Source: Brachionus rotundiformis (taxonomy: Eukaryota; Rotifera; Eurotatoria; Ploima; Brachionidae). From it: 64,000 bases of DNA. How positions within the stretch are numbered: the first letter of the stretch is position 1; the number at the start of each line of letters is the position of its first letter. Of the stretch, positions 11,491-23,160 are shown one piece after another. The notes beneath the pieces are model-generated. The model was not told where the DNA came from. It ran no database searches and saw only the letters and a program-made list of their open reading frames with translations. The stretch spans positions 434,001 to 498,000 of the forward strand of contig JAESIW010000124.1 in the NCBI GenBank assembly GCA_016802295.1. The letters are read 5' to 3'. Made by a program: the position numbers and the translations under genes.

Positions 11491-14400
11491 CTAAGATGAT
11501 ATTTTCATTCTGATCTTGAATAATCAATGATTTAAGTGGTTTCTTTATATATTTTATCAAATAAAAATGTTGATTAAACTGTCATTTTAAATGCATTTGG
11601 CTAATTTGACGTGGTGAATTTGCCATTTTTTTTTTAATTTTCACCTACTTGATCTATTGAAACCTATATCTTATTTATTTATATCATATTTACTTATTAT
11701 TTTAAATCTTTTAACATTTGTATATTTTTATATTTATTATTAATTTGTTTAAATAATTTGTATAAAAACAAATGACATGGAATCAAATAAAAAGCTAGTG
11801 TGGGGATTAATAGAGCAAATAAATAAGGTAAGGTGAGCAGAGATAAAATGGTATCTTACTTTGATCAAAGTTGAATATTTTATCATTCTTTGGATAACAA
11901 TCTGAAATTAATAATACACTTTTTAAGGCTTTTTTCTAGATAAAATTAATCATTTATGATATCAATTTTGTTAATAAAAACATTTTATAAATGCTTAATT
12001 ATATTAGTCATAAGATGCAGCAATAAAATGTTTCATCGTTTTTAAAATAATTTAATTTAGATCAAATATTATTAGAAATATTTAGGATTATTTGTTTAAA
12101 ATAGAAATAGTGTAGAAATTATCAGACATTATTAAATAGGTCTTGAATTGATTAATTAATTTTGAATAAATAAAAAAAAGGCTAATTTAAAATTGGTTCT
12201 AAAATGAGGTTAATCATATAAAAGTTAAATAATAAGCTTTCAAATAATTAAAATTACATTCAAATCCTTTAAAATCATACTGTGTCGAAAAAAATAAATA
12301 ATTGACCGAGCTGAATTATAAATTCAAATTTGGCTCATTATTATTTTTTATTTTTTTATTATTATTTTTAAATTATAAATCTAAAACAAACACTTGCAAA
12401 AATTAAAATTATATTCTTTAGGTCAATTACTAATCAGTTAAACCTTATCTAATATTTACATTAATTGTTCATAAAGCTTAGCTTAGATACAAGTAACAAT
12501 TAAGCTTGGTAAGTCTATTGTTTCGAGTCCCTCTTTATTTGGTTCAATATTCAATTATGGTCATTTTGCTAAATCGGGTCCGAGATGTAGCCGTGGTCCG
12601 TTTTCAAATCAATTTAATATTAGTAATAATTATTGATCAGGAAAATTGTCTATATCAAATCACAATATTCTATAGATCAGCTTTCCATGTCCTTCGTAAT
12701 TTTGTTAATTTTTAATCTTTTTAGAGATAAGTTAAATTAATATTTTTCATTATTTTTTCTAAATTTACTTCTTGTAAATTCAAAATTTATATAAAATATA
12801 TAAAATGGCTAACAAGTAAATTAATTTAGTATAATTATGTTAATAAGAATTAAATTTTTTCAAAATTTTGACAAATAATTAAAAAATATTTTCGTAGACA
12901 AGACTCCAATCATCAAATCCATGATCAGATAATATTTTATTATATGAATGCGAAAATTTTCCTAATGATAGCCTAAATGTGATTTTTATTTTAGTAAAAA
13001 AGTAAATATTAATAATTAGCAATATTAACAGCGTATAAAATCAGGCCAATACCCAACTGAACGTCCCACCTTTTTATTACCAAATAAACAAGCATTCAAA
13101 TCCTTTGTTCAACATGTAAGGCTTCGATTAAAAATTAAATTAAAATTAATTTTATTATTGTTTTTTTAATTATATTATGGTGATCAGTATTACCATTATT
13201 TACATCAAAATTTGATTAATTAAATACCTACTTAGGTCATTTTTTAATTTCTATTAATAATTTACAAATTTGAGCTGGACAAAGAAAGAATTAAGTAGAG
13301 ACAGAAATAATAAAATCAAGAAGAAAGGTTGTAAGAATATTAACAATGGTCCATCTGATAAGATCAAAACTTAAATATTCATATAAAATATGTGAATATT
13401 TTGCTATTTGTTTAAAAAGAGTGTTATCAAAATAAAAAAGATTTTTAGACTAAAATTTATGAAATTTTTGTATTGACACCTATCTAAAGATAGAAAAAAT
13501 TTAAAAAATAATCACTAATTAATTGTTTGCATTTGTCTATTTGATTAATTCTAAAATAATTTTAACTATATATGACTATTAAATGTAAATATATTACAAA
13601 CATAAAATGTTTAAAGTAAATTAGATCAGATTTTGCACCAATATTTACCAATTTCTAGTAATTTTCCTACGACCATGAATTTTCGATCTAAAGAAAAGTG
13701 TCTTGGCGAGAAAGAAAAGATCAAACAATTCAATTGTTTGGGTTAAGATCATTTCATTATTTTCTATTTTGACACAAAACATAAATATTTTTAGTAAATA
13801 TTTATTTTAAATTTAAAAAAATTAAGTTTAACCTTACTCCAAAAATTCTAAATATCAAAAAACTTCTCTAACTTGAGTGATAGTTTACGTGTTCTTTAGA
13901 TATCTTGTGCAAATAAATATGTCAAATCACGTTCTATTTATCGGTCCATTTAATGAATGTTTTTTTAAGGTCACTCAATTACTTGTCCAGCTCATTTAGT
14001 TGAAGAGACATTACATGAAGCATTGATAAATTTCAAGCTAGGACTTGGATTCAGCTACAACTAATTCTTATATTATGCATAGACACTCATCTCTCTGACT
14101 TACCTTTTATATTCTTCTCTGCCAGAGATTTTAATTTAATTTGGTACAAAATTATAATGGTTTAAAAATTTATTTAATTTAAATCTCCCAGCCTCATAAG
14201 TCACATGATAATTTCTACTTATACCAAGGAGTTTTTTATTAAATTAGCTTTCATTTGGTCATTTTTGATAGATATTTGGCTTATATTGGTGACCCAAAAA
14301 AATTATTAACTATTTATTTTAATAAAGATTGTATTGAAAAATCAATCAAGGCTAATATAAAAAATAATTGACAGAAAACTTTAAATGTCGCTTGATAGAC

Positions 14401-15461
14401 AAGTTGTTCCATAAATTTGCCTAAAAATCTGTATTTTAATTTATTTAAATAAGTAAAATCAAAAACCTGCATACAGATAATATGTATATTAAATTATTAT
14501 TTAAAGTATGCAAATGAATAATATATGATTAATATTCTTTTGAAGATCGTCAAAACCTGTCAAAGACATCTAAAGTCTTGCGGTCTCGACTTCAGAGAAT
14601 CGAGCCAGAAAATAGATAAAATAATTCAATTAAGTTTTAAAGTTTGGAATCCAAAGTTAAAGTAAATGAAAAAAGTAGAGGTTTACATTTGTGGCTTTAG
14701 TTTAAGTAAAGACTAGTATTATGGCTAATAGATATCAAAGACTATAAAAAGAGAAATTGTTGTTCAGACTACAGGATTTTACCAAGGGCTTTCTTTTCAA
14801 AAAAACAATTAATTTAATTATTGTATTTCCTTTAATAGAAAATTTTTTCACTACACTATAAAAGTGATTCATTAAAATTTTTTTCTTTTTATATGAAGCA
14901 ATAAATAATTAGAAATAGATGTTTTTCATGATTCATGATTGATGAAGTTTGGTTTAAATGAGACACTTAAATAAAAATAGACAGAATTCTCATTTTTGAA
15001 AATGGTTTATATCTCTCTGTTAAATTATTTAATTATCTTTGACTTCTGACACGATTAATTGTGCCTATCTCAAGTAAATATTTAATAAATTTTTAATTAC
15101 TAAGCTCGTACAAGAATTTAGGGACCTAGGTTAAGTTATTATTTACGTAATGAGAAGAGCATGTCCAATAAATGACCAAAATCTAACAGTTGATGCAAAG
15201 CTTATGTCTCCCAATATCTTTTTTAGCGATCAGTAAAGGATATTTGATAAGAGTAAAACATGTAACAGTGAATATTGTACATAATCTTGACTTAGGATTT
15301 ACTCTATCATTGGTAAAGTTTTAAAATTTTAAAGGATCTACAAATTAACATTGAAATTATTATAGCAGACGTAGCTTTCATTAGGGATTTGATCAAATGA
15401 TAGTTAAAATAGTTAAATCTAGTTTAGAGTTTATTAAATGGAATCCTCAGTTATAACAATA
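11491..15461. other. Intergenic, AT-rich
   Basis: Nothing recognisable. A 69-codon open frame at 12506-12715 has no supporting features. Confidence 0.4.
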
Positions 15462-15823
15462 GGTTAGTTTATATAATAGACAAAAAGTGTGCTTTAGCTG
15501 TAGTTAATGAAGAGGCATACCAAGAATTTGGTCTTAGGCTATTCAAAAATACACTGTTAATGGAAATATGTCTAAATAAAAACACATATGAATTAATTTT
15601 TATCTCTTCAAAAGTATATATTGGTCTCCCAGACTTGGTTGTGACTTGGTTGTTTTTTTGGGGCCCCTTGAACATAATAATTTTTTGTGTATTTATCACA
15701 CATTTATCTGATACTTCCACAAATTTCCCTGTTACTTTTAGTCTTATCTTTTATGAGACCAAATATCTGACTTTTAATATTACTTGTAATGCTGTTTTTG
15801 CCCATTTTTACCAAGGTTCCTAA
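15462..15823 (+). other. Open coding-like stretch, unassigned
   Basis: About 118 codons stay open, including IDKKCALAVVNEEAYQEFGL and LFKNTLLMEICLNKN, then a hydrophobic second half. DNA just upstream (15190-15400) also reads protein-like in fragments. It may be a degenerate retroelement segment. No catalytic motif is visible and no family can be named. Confidence 0.25.
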
Positions 15824-16578
15824 GAATTTTTGGCAATTTCGCAAAACCTTAGTTTTGTCTGCTCAATTTTTTATTTATTTTAAAATAAGCTTGAGTCCCA
15901 TGGACAACAGAAATCTGATTTGTATATATATAAAAAAAAAAAAGATTTCCATTTATTTAAAAATTTACAGCTAAATTTCTTTTTTACGATTGAGCAGTAA
16001 GTTAAGTTTGTTAGTTGATTATTTAGCATTAAAATTTCAATTAAGTAAAAATAATATTTTATTGAGTCAGTAGATCCAGGAAAGCAATAGTCGATCAAGA
16101 ATATGCCGAATTCCAGGTCGTATTGAATACAATTTATGAAAGTTAGACTACTTTTAATATTTTCTTGAAGAAGGGTGCATTTTCTCTATCAAATGTCTTT
16201 TAATCTTTTTAAATATTCACTTACTTAATAGTAGTAGTATATGAGCTGTAGGGACGGTTGTATCCCAAGCAGTACGCCCTGCTATGACAGTATGTGGCGT
16301 TGTTTGACAATTTTATTTATTGTATTTCTTTTTGATTTGTATATTTATTAAAATATTTTTTGAGGAAGTCCTTAGGCCACTCAGAATGAATCATAGTCCT
16401 TCTTTTTAGCTTATTTATTCAATATTAAAAAGGAGAAGCTTTATGTATATATCAGAGCACGTAAATTATTAAAGCAGGATAAAACAATATACATTTAATT
16501 AATTAAGAGTGAGAAGTATAAAGTTGATAGGTAAAATATAAGTTATACGATTTACTAGATAATAGTTTTTCTAAAATT
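15824..16578. other. Intergenic, AT-rich
   Basis: A less AT-rich patch at 16235-16305 (GTAGGGACGGTTG region) resembles a retroelement 3' UTR. No gene seen. Confidence 0.3.
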
Positions 16579-17149
16579 TTAAAATAAGCTGTTGATTATT
16601 TTGTTTGGAACAGGAGTGTTTGTCAGGTAGTCATTTAAATCTTCTAATAGTTGCTGGTGATTCACTCGTTTTTGTAGGAATTTATCCAACAGTAGTTCAG
16701 ATCTAGTTGATATCATGTCAATATTTGACTCTTATGGATGGTATTGATCTTCGTTTTCACTGTATTTTGCTTTGCATTTTTTGTGCATCATTGATAATTT
16801 TTTGAGTTGAGCTTTTGATTTGTATAAATTAAAATAATATAGATAACTGTCAGTTTAAATTGAGAAATTTGTCTAATCTTTTTTTTTAAAGTATTTGTAT
16901 CGGCTATTTTTCTTGTTGCCTCATCATAAAGTAAATTCCCATACCCGGAAAAAAATGATCATCACAGTTTGGATGGGTAAAGTTAAGCAATTTTTTTCTA
17001 AGTAGAAATATCTGCACAAACATTGATAAATAACTTTGCATATAATTAATTAGGATTGTTTTCTTTGCTGAACTTGATGCGAACTTAACTATGAAGATTT
17101 CTTTGTTGCTGGAATAAATTATAATTAAAAAATTGCTTTCCACCAACAT
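16579..17149 (-). pseudogene. Unrecognised divergent gene or pseudogene
   Basis: The minus strand from 17149 gives MLVESNFLIIIYSSN and later NFTHPNCDDHFFPG, then stops. A downstream frame gives KAQLKKLSMMHKKCKAKYSE, a stop, then ISTRSELLLDKFLQKRVNHQ and a segment ending NKIINSLF and TAA at 16579-16581. Possible short introns (GTATGG donor near 16942, TAG acceptors) could join some pieces, but one in-frame stop in the last segment remains. It is divergent from the F-BAR gene, about 80 bp away, which would allow a shared promoter. No family recognised. Confidence 0.35.
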
Positions 17150-17228
17150 TCATAATTACACTATTCGTCTTAAATTAAACACATAGAACTAATTTGTAGA
17201 TAAATGATTTACGAATAAGGGATAAAGA

Positions 17229-19037
17229 ATGCGCTGGGGTACTGAACTTTGGGATCGTTTCGAAGAAATATCCAGTCATGTGCACAAGGGATTGGAATTT
17301 TGCGAAAAGTACGAAGAATTTTGGAAAAAAAGATGCTCGATAGAGAACTCGTATGCCAAGAGCCTGAGAAAGCTGATCGAGTCGTACGAGCCGAAGAAAA
17401 AAGAGCTCGACGAGAGTCCTTCTTACATAAAGTGTTTTTTGCGCATGTTGAGCGAGACACGCGACATCGCCGGACAGCACGAGCTGATAGCTGAGAACGT
17501 ACAAGACCAAGTGCTCGCTCGGCTCAGCCAAAGCGTCAAGTCGCTGAAGGAAGAGCGGCGCAAGTGCGTCGAAGACAAGGACAAGTACTTGGCCGAGCAC
17601 ATGGCCTACGAGGAGCTGATGGAAAAGTGCCGGCTCAAGTACGAAAAATCGTTCAAAGAGATGGAGAAGGCCGACGATCTGCTGGTCAAGGTCGAGAACG
17701 ACGACTCGGCCAGCAAGAACGACATCAAAAAGCAGAAGCTGGTCTGCGAGCAGAAGAAGCGCCACTTCGACGCCATGGAGGCCGACTACGGCAAGCAGCT
17801 GTTCGAGGCCAACCGAGCCAAGAACGCCTACTACAGCGAACAACTGCCGGCCGTGTTCGACGTCCTCCAGGACATAGAGCACCGCCGCATCGACCAATTC
17901 AAGCGATGTGTCGGCGAGTGCGCCAAAATAGAGCTCGAAGTGATGCCCAGGATAAACAAGTGCCTGACAGAGGTGGAGAGCGCGTCCGAGTCGATCGACT
18001 CGTCGCTAGACTCCCAACTAGTGGTCAGCCTATTCAAAACCGGCTACACAATGCCCGCCGACTACGTGTTCGAGGACCTCAAGCAGCTCAAGGCCAAAGA
18101 GAACCGATCACTCAACACCATAAGCCTAAACCAAACAGTCCTCTCAAACAACTCGAACTCGTCCAATTCCTCCATTACCAACTGCAACACTCAGACTGCC
18201 AGCAGACAAAAAAAGTACCGCACTCTGAACCGCATCAAGGGCTTGTTCTCGGCGGCCGGCGCGATCACACGAGCCGACGAGTCGGCCGAGCTGCCGCCCG
18301 CTCAAATGAAAAACGATTTGCTAAAAAAAATCACGTGTACACAGCTGGAGATCGACAAACAGCAAAAAGAGCGCGAAGGCCTGCTCAAACTTAAAGACAT
18401 TTACTCGACAAACCAGAAGTTCGGCGATTCGAACTCGGCCGAACAGGCGCTTAGAAACAACGAAGAAAAGCTGACCAGTTTACAAAAACAGATGGCCAAT
18501 TATCAAGAAATGCTCGTCCAGGTGGAACAAAATCTAAACAATCAAAATAGTGTTTATCATCAGTATGATTGTTCGAGCAGTGGGGGCTCTAGTTCGTCTG
18601 GCACGCTGTCCAAGAACCATATTTACCAGTCGCCGAGTCGCGTGTCTGTCAATAGCGGCAACTCGTCGGCGCCAGGCACGCCGGCCACACACAAATCGGA
18701 CAACGCCTATGCAGTGAGCGGCATAAACATGGCCCCGCTGGTCAGCAGCAACAACAGTGAGTCGTTTGACGACGACGATGACGAGAACTACGACTCGCCT
18801 AGTGCGGACCACGTGGATGCCCAGGCGTACGACTCGAGCCCCATGGACGGGATTATAGGCACTGCGCTGGTCATGTACTCATTTGATGGCAATGTGCAGA
18901 ACTCGATCACTATAGAGGAGAACGAGTCGTTGAATGTGCTCGAGAGGGACAGTGGCGACGGCTGGACACTCATTCAAAAGCTCAATGGTGACCGTGGATA
19001 TGTGCCTACCGATTATATACAAATTGTGTACTATTAG
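17229..19037 (+). CDS. F-BAR/HR1/SH3 adaptor of the CIP4/Toca-1/FBP17 family
   Basis: 602 residues in one uninterrupted exon. An in-frame TAA immediately upstream of the ATG fixes the start. F-BAR domain at about 1-290: opens MRWGTELWDRFEEI, then IENSYAKSLRKL, AGQHELIAENV, EHRRIDQFKRC, and SQLVVSLFKTGY near its end. HR1 coiled coil at about 360-437, with LLKLKDIY, the Cdc42-binding region in the family. The linker is Ser/Asn-rich, with an acidic DDDDDENYDSP patch. SH3 at about 544-602 (ALVMYSFDG, GDGWTLIQ, GYVPTDYI), which in relatives binds N-WASP/WAVE and dynamin. Known role: bends membrane and drives actin assembly during endocytosis and protrusion. The coding region is strikingly GC-rich against its surroundings. 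Length and domain order match full-length homologues. Confidence 0.95.
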   Translation: MRWGTELWDRFEEISSHVHKGLEFCEKYEEFWKKRCSIENSYAKSLRKLIESYEPKKKELDESPSYIKCFLRMLSETRDIAGQHELIAENVQDQVLARLSQSVKSLKEERRKCVEDKDKYLAEHMAYEELMEKCRLKYEKSFKEMEKADDLLVKVENDDSASKNDIKKQKLVCEQKKRHFDAMEADYGKQLFEANRAKNAYYSEQLPAVFDVLQDIEHRRIDQFKRCVGECAKIELEVMPRINKCLTEVESASESIDSSLDSQLVVSLFKTGYTMPADYVFEDLKQLKAKENRSLNTISLNQTVLSNNSNSSNSSITNCNTQTASRQKKYRTLNRIKGLFSAAGAITRADESAELPPAQMKNDLLKKITCTQLEIDKQQKEREGLLKLKDIYSTNQKFGDSNSAEQALRNNEEKLTSLQKQMANYQEMLVQVEQNLNNQNSVYHQYDCSSSGGSSSSGTLSKNHIYQSPSRVSVNSGNSSAPGTPATHKSDNAYAVSGINMAPLVSSNNSESFDDDDDENYDSPSADHVDAQAYDSSPMDGIIGTALVMYSFDGNVQNSITIEENESLNVLERDSGDGWTLIQKLNGDRGYVPTDYIQIVYY

Positions 19038-19121
19038 GCCAAGTTGTACACACACGGACGCACATATACATTGAGCATGTATAGTTGTATTTTAATGGAA
19101 CGGATTTTGCTAGTCTTGATA

Positions 19122-19127
19122 AATAAA
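19122..19127 (+). terminator. Polyadenylation signal AATAAA of the F-BAR gene
   Basis: AATAAA about 85 bases after the stop; AT content rises sharply beyond it. Confidence 0.5.
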
Positions 19128-20130
19128 TGTGCATTTTTTATAAATATATAAATATTTTATTTTTAATATAATAAATAACCAATACTTTTTATTAAAATGT
19201 ATATTTTTTTAACCTGTATTAAAAAAATGGATATGTTTTTTTTCTAGTTGCTTATTCACTCCGTGTGGAGCGTACTATTGATTCCCATTTTGGTGAGCTC
19301 TTTCGTGAATGTTGACCAGACAAGATAAATGACGATCTTAACAGGAGAGACTTATCTGGTTTAATTGTCAAATAAAAAAAAATTTAATAAACAACTTGAA
19401 TCTATCTCATTAACTTAACCTTATCTGAGGGCTAACACATCAAAAAAACTAATATAATTAGAAAGATGATGTTTTTCAATCAAATGTTGTACCAAAGCGA
19501 GTCATTTTGACTCTTTATGATAAATCATTTATCATTTAGTAAAGAAAAAATCATATTTTTAATGCTCAAATTTATTGAGTTTATTAAATTAATTGAATAA
19601 AAATATTAAAATATTAAATTTTAGTCTTTTTTAGGGCTGATAAAAAGTATTCTTGGTCAGTCAAACTTTTTGCAGATACTCTCTATTTCTTTTGTATAAT
19701 ATCCACCCACTGCTTTTTTACATTTTAAACAAAAATTTGTCGCTTTATTATTACCACATAAACGAATTTGACATGATACACGTTTAGGGGATAAATTCTG
19801 TTGGTTTTCTTGACCCTTTTACGAGCGCTTTTAGGGGTCCCAGAAGACGATAGAACCGAAGTTTTTTTGTAATTAATTTTTATTTCCTCAATAAGCTTGA
19901 TCAAACAATCTCGCCTTGATATATTGCATTTATTCACATTTTTGTATAGAATCCAGCTATTGATGCAAGCTAAATTAATGATATTTTAAAGTAATTGCTT
20001 TGGCCAGTGTTTCTGGTTATATCTAGACTGTGTCGTGATATAACCAGAAATGAAAAATTTTTTTCATGCTTACCTTGGTAAATATTTTGTAAAACGCCTG
20101 TAACGACAAAGCAAAACAGCTATGAAAAAC
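19128..20130. other. Intergenic, AT-rich
   Basis: No gene recognised. A 70-codon minus-strand open frame at 19725-19937 (SSSGTPKSARKRVKKTNR) has no other support. Confidence 0.3.
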
Positions 20131-20353
20131 GGGTTGTGAAGTTGGTTTCAATTCGATCATTTCAATTCAGAAAAACTTGAATAACTATTTTACTAAAAGA
20201 GATAATTTAGTTCTATAAAATGCTCAATTATAAGCAAATTTGCTTAATTCAGTAAAATAAGTCTGCAAATTACTCTGAAATCTTATGTATTTTGCACGCC
20301 ATTAAAAAGTATTCAAATCAATTGTGCACTTACTTTGCAGAGTTTTTGCAGAC

Positions 20354-20367
20354 ATATATTTTCGGAT
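20354..20367 (+). repeat. Target-site duplication, left copy (right copy 20721-20734)
   Basis: ATATATTTTCGGAT is present on both sides of the LINE fragment with no mismatch. Confidence 0.85.
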
Positions 20368-20720
20368 AATTTTAAGAATCTTCTATCCGAAAGTTATTAC
20401 AAATAAGGAGCTGTACAACAGATCAAGGTCCGAGCCAATCCGAAACATTACACGCAGAAGACGACTTAAGTGGCTTGGTCATGTTCTTAGAATGTCAACA
20501 GACAGAATACCTAGAGTTGCACTATTTTGGACACCTCAAGGAAAGAGGAATGCTGGAAGACCAAAGTTGACCTGGAGGAGAACAGTTGAAAGAGATCTGA
20601 GAGAGATGAAACTCACATGGGGACAAGCAGAAATTGTCGCTAAGGATAGGGTAGAATGGACGAGACGTGTGGACGCCTTATGCTCCACTGAGAGTAGAAG
20701 ATAGAAGAAAAAAGAAGAAG
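20368..20720 (+). mobile_element. 5'-truncated RTE-like LINE insertion
   Basis: Contains only the extreme C-terminal reverse-transcriptase coding part: RIFYPKVITNKELYNRSRSE, RRRRLKWLGHVLRM, GKRNAGRPKLTWRRTVERDL, KDRVEWTRRVDALCS, then a stop at 20702 and an AAGAAGAAG-type tail. It starts at the same homologous point as the RIFYPKV block of the copy at 52.9 kb. The 14-bp direct repeat ATATATTTTCGGAT flanks it exactly at 20354-20367 and 20721-20734. 5' truncation, a simple tail and a target-site duplication are the hallmarks of target-primed reverse transcription. The coding part is still open, so the insertion is fairly recent. Confidence 0.88.
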
Positions 20721-20850
20721 ATATATTTTCGGATTGAGCAAAGTTGCTTAAACATTAAGCATCTTACAGAACTAAATTATTCCTTTAGGTAAAAAAGATA
20801 TTCAAGTTTTTCTGAATTGAAACGATCGAATTGAAATGAACTTCACAGCC

Positions 20851-22714
20851 TCTATGAAAAAATAAAAGGACGATAAACTAGTTCGAAACGAAGATTTATT
20901 ATTTTCGGCCTCTCGATTAGTTGAATTTCCTATTGTGTCTGTAATTGACTTATTAATTATTATTTGGAATGCCGAAAAAAGAAAAATTAGTAAAGTTCAC
21001 ACATTTTTGTGTTTTCATAATGGTAAAAAATAAACTTAATCGAAATAAAAAAAGTTAATTTTGGTCAAAATAATTTTTTTTCGAAATGGCTTCTTCCAAG
21101 TATTCCATAATAAATATATCAATAGTCGAGATTTTTTTTCCTGTTTAATGAGTCAAAAATGATGTTATAATTTGAGAAATAAAGAATTCATTTTTGAACC
21201 GGCATTCAAGTCAAAACAAAATGTGAACTCTTTCGAATATCGTTATTCTAGAATAATAAATAAATTTGGAATTTTTTTAAATAAATATAATAAAGATCTA
21301 TGTATCAGCCACTTCAAATTATCAGTTTATAATGATACTAATTATTTAGATTTTAAAAATTAAATTTTTGCATTTTTTCAATTATTATTTTTGTTATTTT
21401 ATGTTAAATTAATTTGAATAGACAAACTTTTGATTAGTTCTCCTAAATCGTTATGGACACTAGTCTTTTGATTAGAACTGAATATATGTATTTTTATAAT
21501 TTCAAAAGATTGGCTTTTGTGTAAAGTCTACCAATTAAAATTTTATTATCCAAAATTTAGTATAAGTTTTAGATTAATTAATTTTATTTTAACTTTAGTT
21601 TTGCTGGTAAAAAGCATATTGCAAATAAAAAAAAAGTTTGACAATTTTTTTTCAATAAAATTTGTTGGCTATGTTTAATTAGAATTCTATTTTTAGCTGC
21701 TAGAAAAGTATATATATAAATTTAAAGTAATAAATAAGTTTTGAAAATGATACTGTTCTTAGTAACTTTTTTTAACATAATTTATCACCATAGGGATTTT
21801 TCGTCTCGAAATTCTAATAATAAATAAAAAACCTTGGTAAAGCTATGAGTGCTAAACAAAACATTAATTTCACAATCATCTGAAATAATCTTGGCAAAGG
21901 TATAAATAGAAGACATTCTTCAATTCAAAATTTAACTACGGAGTTATTTTAATTACAATCGAAAGTAAATTTCGATTGTTTAAAATGACATGTTGGAAGG
22001 AAGTTCTCGGGATAGATCAGCAATTTTTACCAATGTCTTAACATAAGCTTTCTTCGTAGTTCTTGATTTTTCTAAATTGAGAAAAACACGGCTTTTGAAA
22101 AACCATTTCAGCAGCGGCTCAGCGATCCGGTTTCATCGGCAATGAGTTTGGAGTGGAAGTACCAAGAGCCACCACTTTCCAAACAAAGAATAGGATCAGT
22201 ATTTAAAATTAAATATATAATTGATCTATAGCTTTGTTTAAATGGTGTGCTTGGTAATATATCAACTAGAATTTGGTTCAATTCAGAAAAAGAGTGACTA
22301 TAAAAGAAAGCTTATTTCAAGACGAGATAAAAACAGCTATCTATTTTGATAAATTTAAATTAACCTTAACTAATTTTTTATTATAATTTTTAGTTTTAGT
22401 TATTTTATAAATAATATTTTGAGTAATTTTTTCATTTGAATAAAACAATAATTTTCAAATTTTTTTAATCTAATTCCCGATACATCTGCGGAAAAAACGG
22501 CAAGACAAAAATCATCATAACAAAATTAATCAATTAAAATGCTTTTACCAATAGCTACCACAAAGAATCCAATACAAAAAAACAAAAGTTTTAACAACAA
22601 AACTATTTTATAGACTGAATTAATTTTGTTATATTTTAAATTTTCTTTTGATAAATGGTCGATTGATTGGTATTTATGTTTTTTGAAGAGTAATACCATT
22701 AATGCAGTCAAATA
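20851..22714. other. Intergenic, AT-rich
   Basis: An open stretch at 21163-21363 without an ATG (FEYRYSRIINKFGIFLNKYN) reads like a short exon or relic. No family is recognised and nothing else is supportable. Confidence 0.3.
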
Positions 22715-22990
22715 ATATATGAACAATTTACCAATGTCTCAAACTAGTGCTACAAAAGATCTTGGAATCTATCTAACAGATGACTTGAAATAGGCTCACC
22801 AAGTGACACAGTTTAAGCAGGCTTTAAAATGGTGGTCTGTCTGTAAGTACGCTTGAACAGCTGTATGTATCAATTGCCAGGTCACATCTTCAATATGATG
22901 CAGCAGTCTACAGTCTTTGTACTATAAGATATTTTGGAACAAGTGGACGAATTAAAAAACTAGTGTTTAATTTAAGGAATCTTTGGGTCT
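22715..22990 (+). mobile_element. CR1/Jockey-like reverse transcriptase fragment
   Basis: Degenerate LINE thumb-region signature: ATKDLGIYLTDDLK, a stop where the family has Trp, then in shifted frames LEQLYVSIARSHLQYDAA. This matches the KDLGV..S.DLKW...LYKSLVRPHLEY pattern of CR1/Jockey polymerases. Stops and frame changes show that it is inactive. Confidence 0.65.
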
Positions 22991-23160
22991 GGCCGGTAAT
23001 GTGACCAACAATCATAGCATATAATGTAACCAGATAGAGTCATGATAGAATCAGGGATATTATCCCCGATTCTAAGTTTTTTAGGTTCATTTTCTTCTTC
23101 GTCATTTGTAAATAAGTCTGTTAATTCTGTTTTCATATTAAAGTTGTCTTCTTGGTCATT

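Larger units (their letters stand above)
20131..20850. repeat. Foldback element with about 115-bp inverted arms, carrying a nested LINE
   Basis: Left arm about 20131-20250 and right arm about 20735-20850 are imperfect inverted copies: TTGTGAAGTT, TTTCAATTCGATC, TTTCAATTCAGAAAAACTTG, TAATTTAGTTCT and AAGCAA blocks occur in the same order when the right arm is reverse-complemented. No transposase inside. Without the inserted LINE the element is about 350 bp, the size of a MITE/foldback. Confidence 0.8.

Noticed and set aside
12506..12715. 69-codon plus-strand open frame
   Set aside because: Hydrophobic, AT-driven, without motif, neighbours or splice signals supporting a gene.
17175..17897. 240-codon minus-strand open frame (Leu/Val-rich)
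   Set aside because: Exact antisense shadow of the GC-rich F-BAR coding region; no independent features.
17564..18394. 276-codon plus-strand frame, Arg/Gln-rich
   Set aside because: Frame-shifted shadow of the F-BAR gene caused by its codon bias.
17229..19037. Bacterial contamination or horizontal transfer to explain the GC-rich island
   Set aside because: F-BAR-HR1-SH3 architecture is eukaryotic, flanks are continuous AT-rich host-like DNA, and a eukaryotic polyadenylation signal follows.
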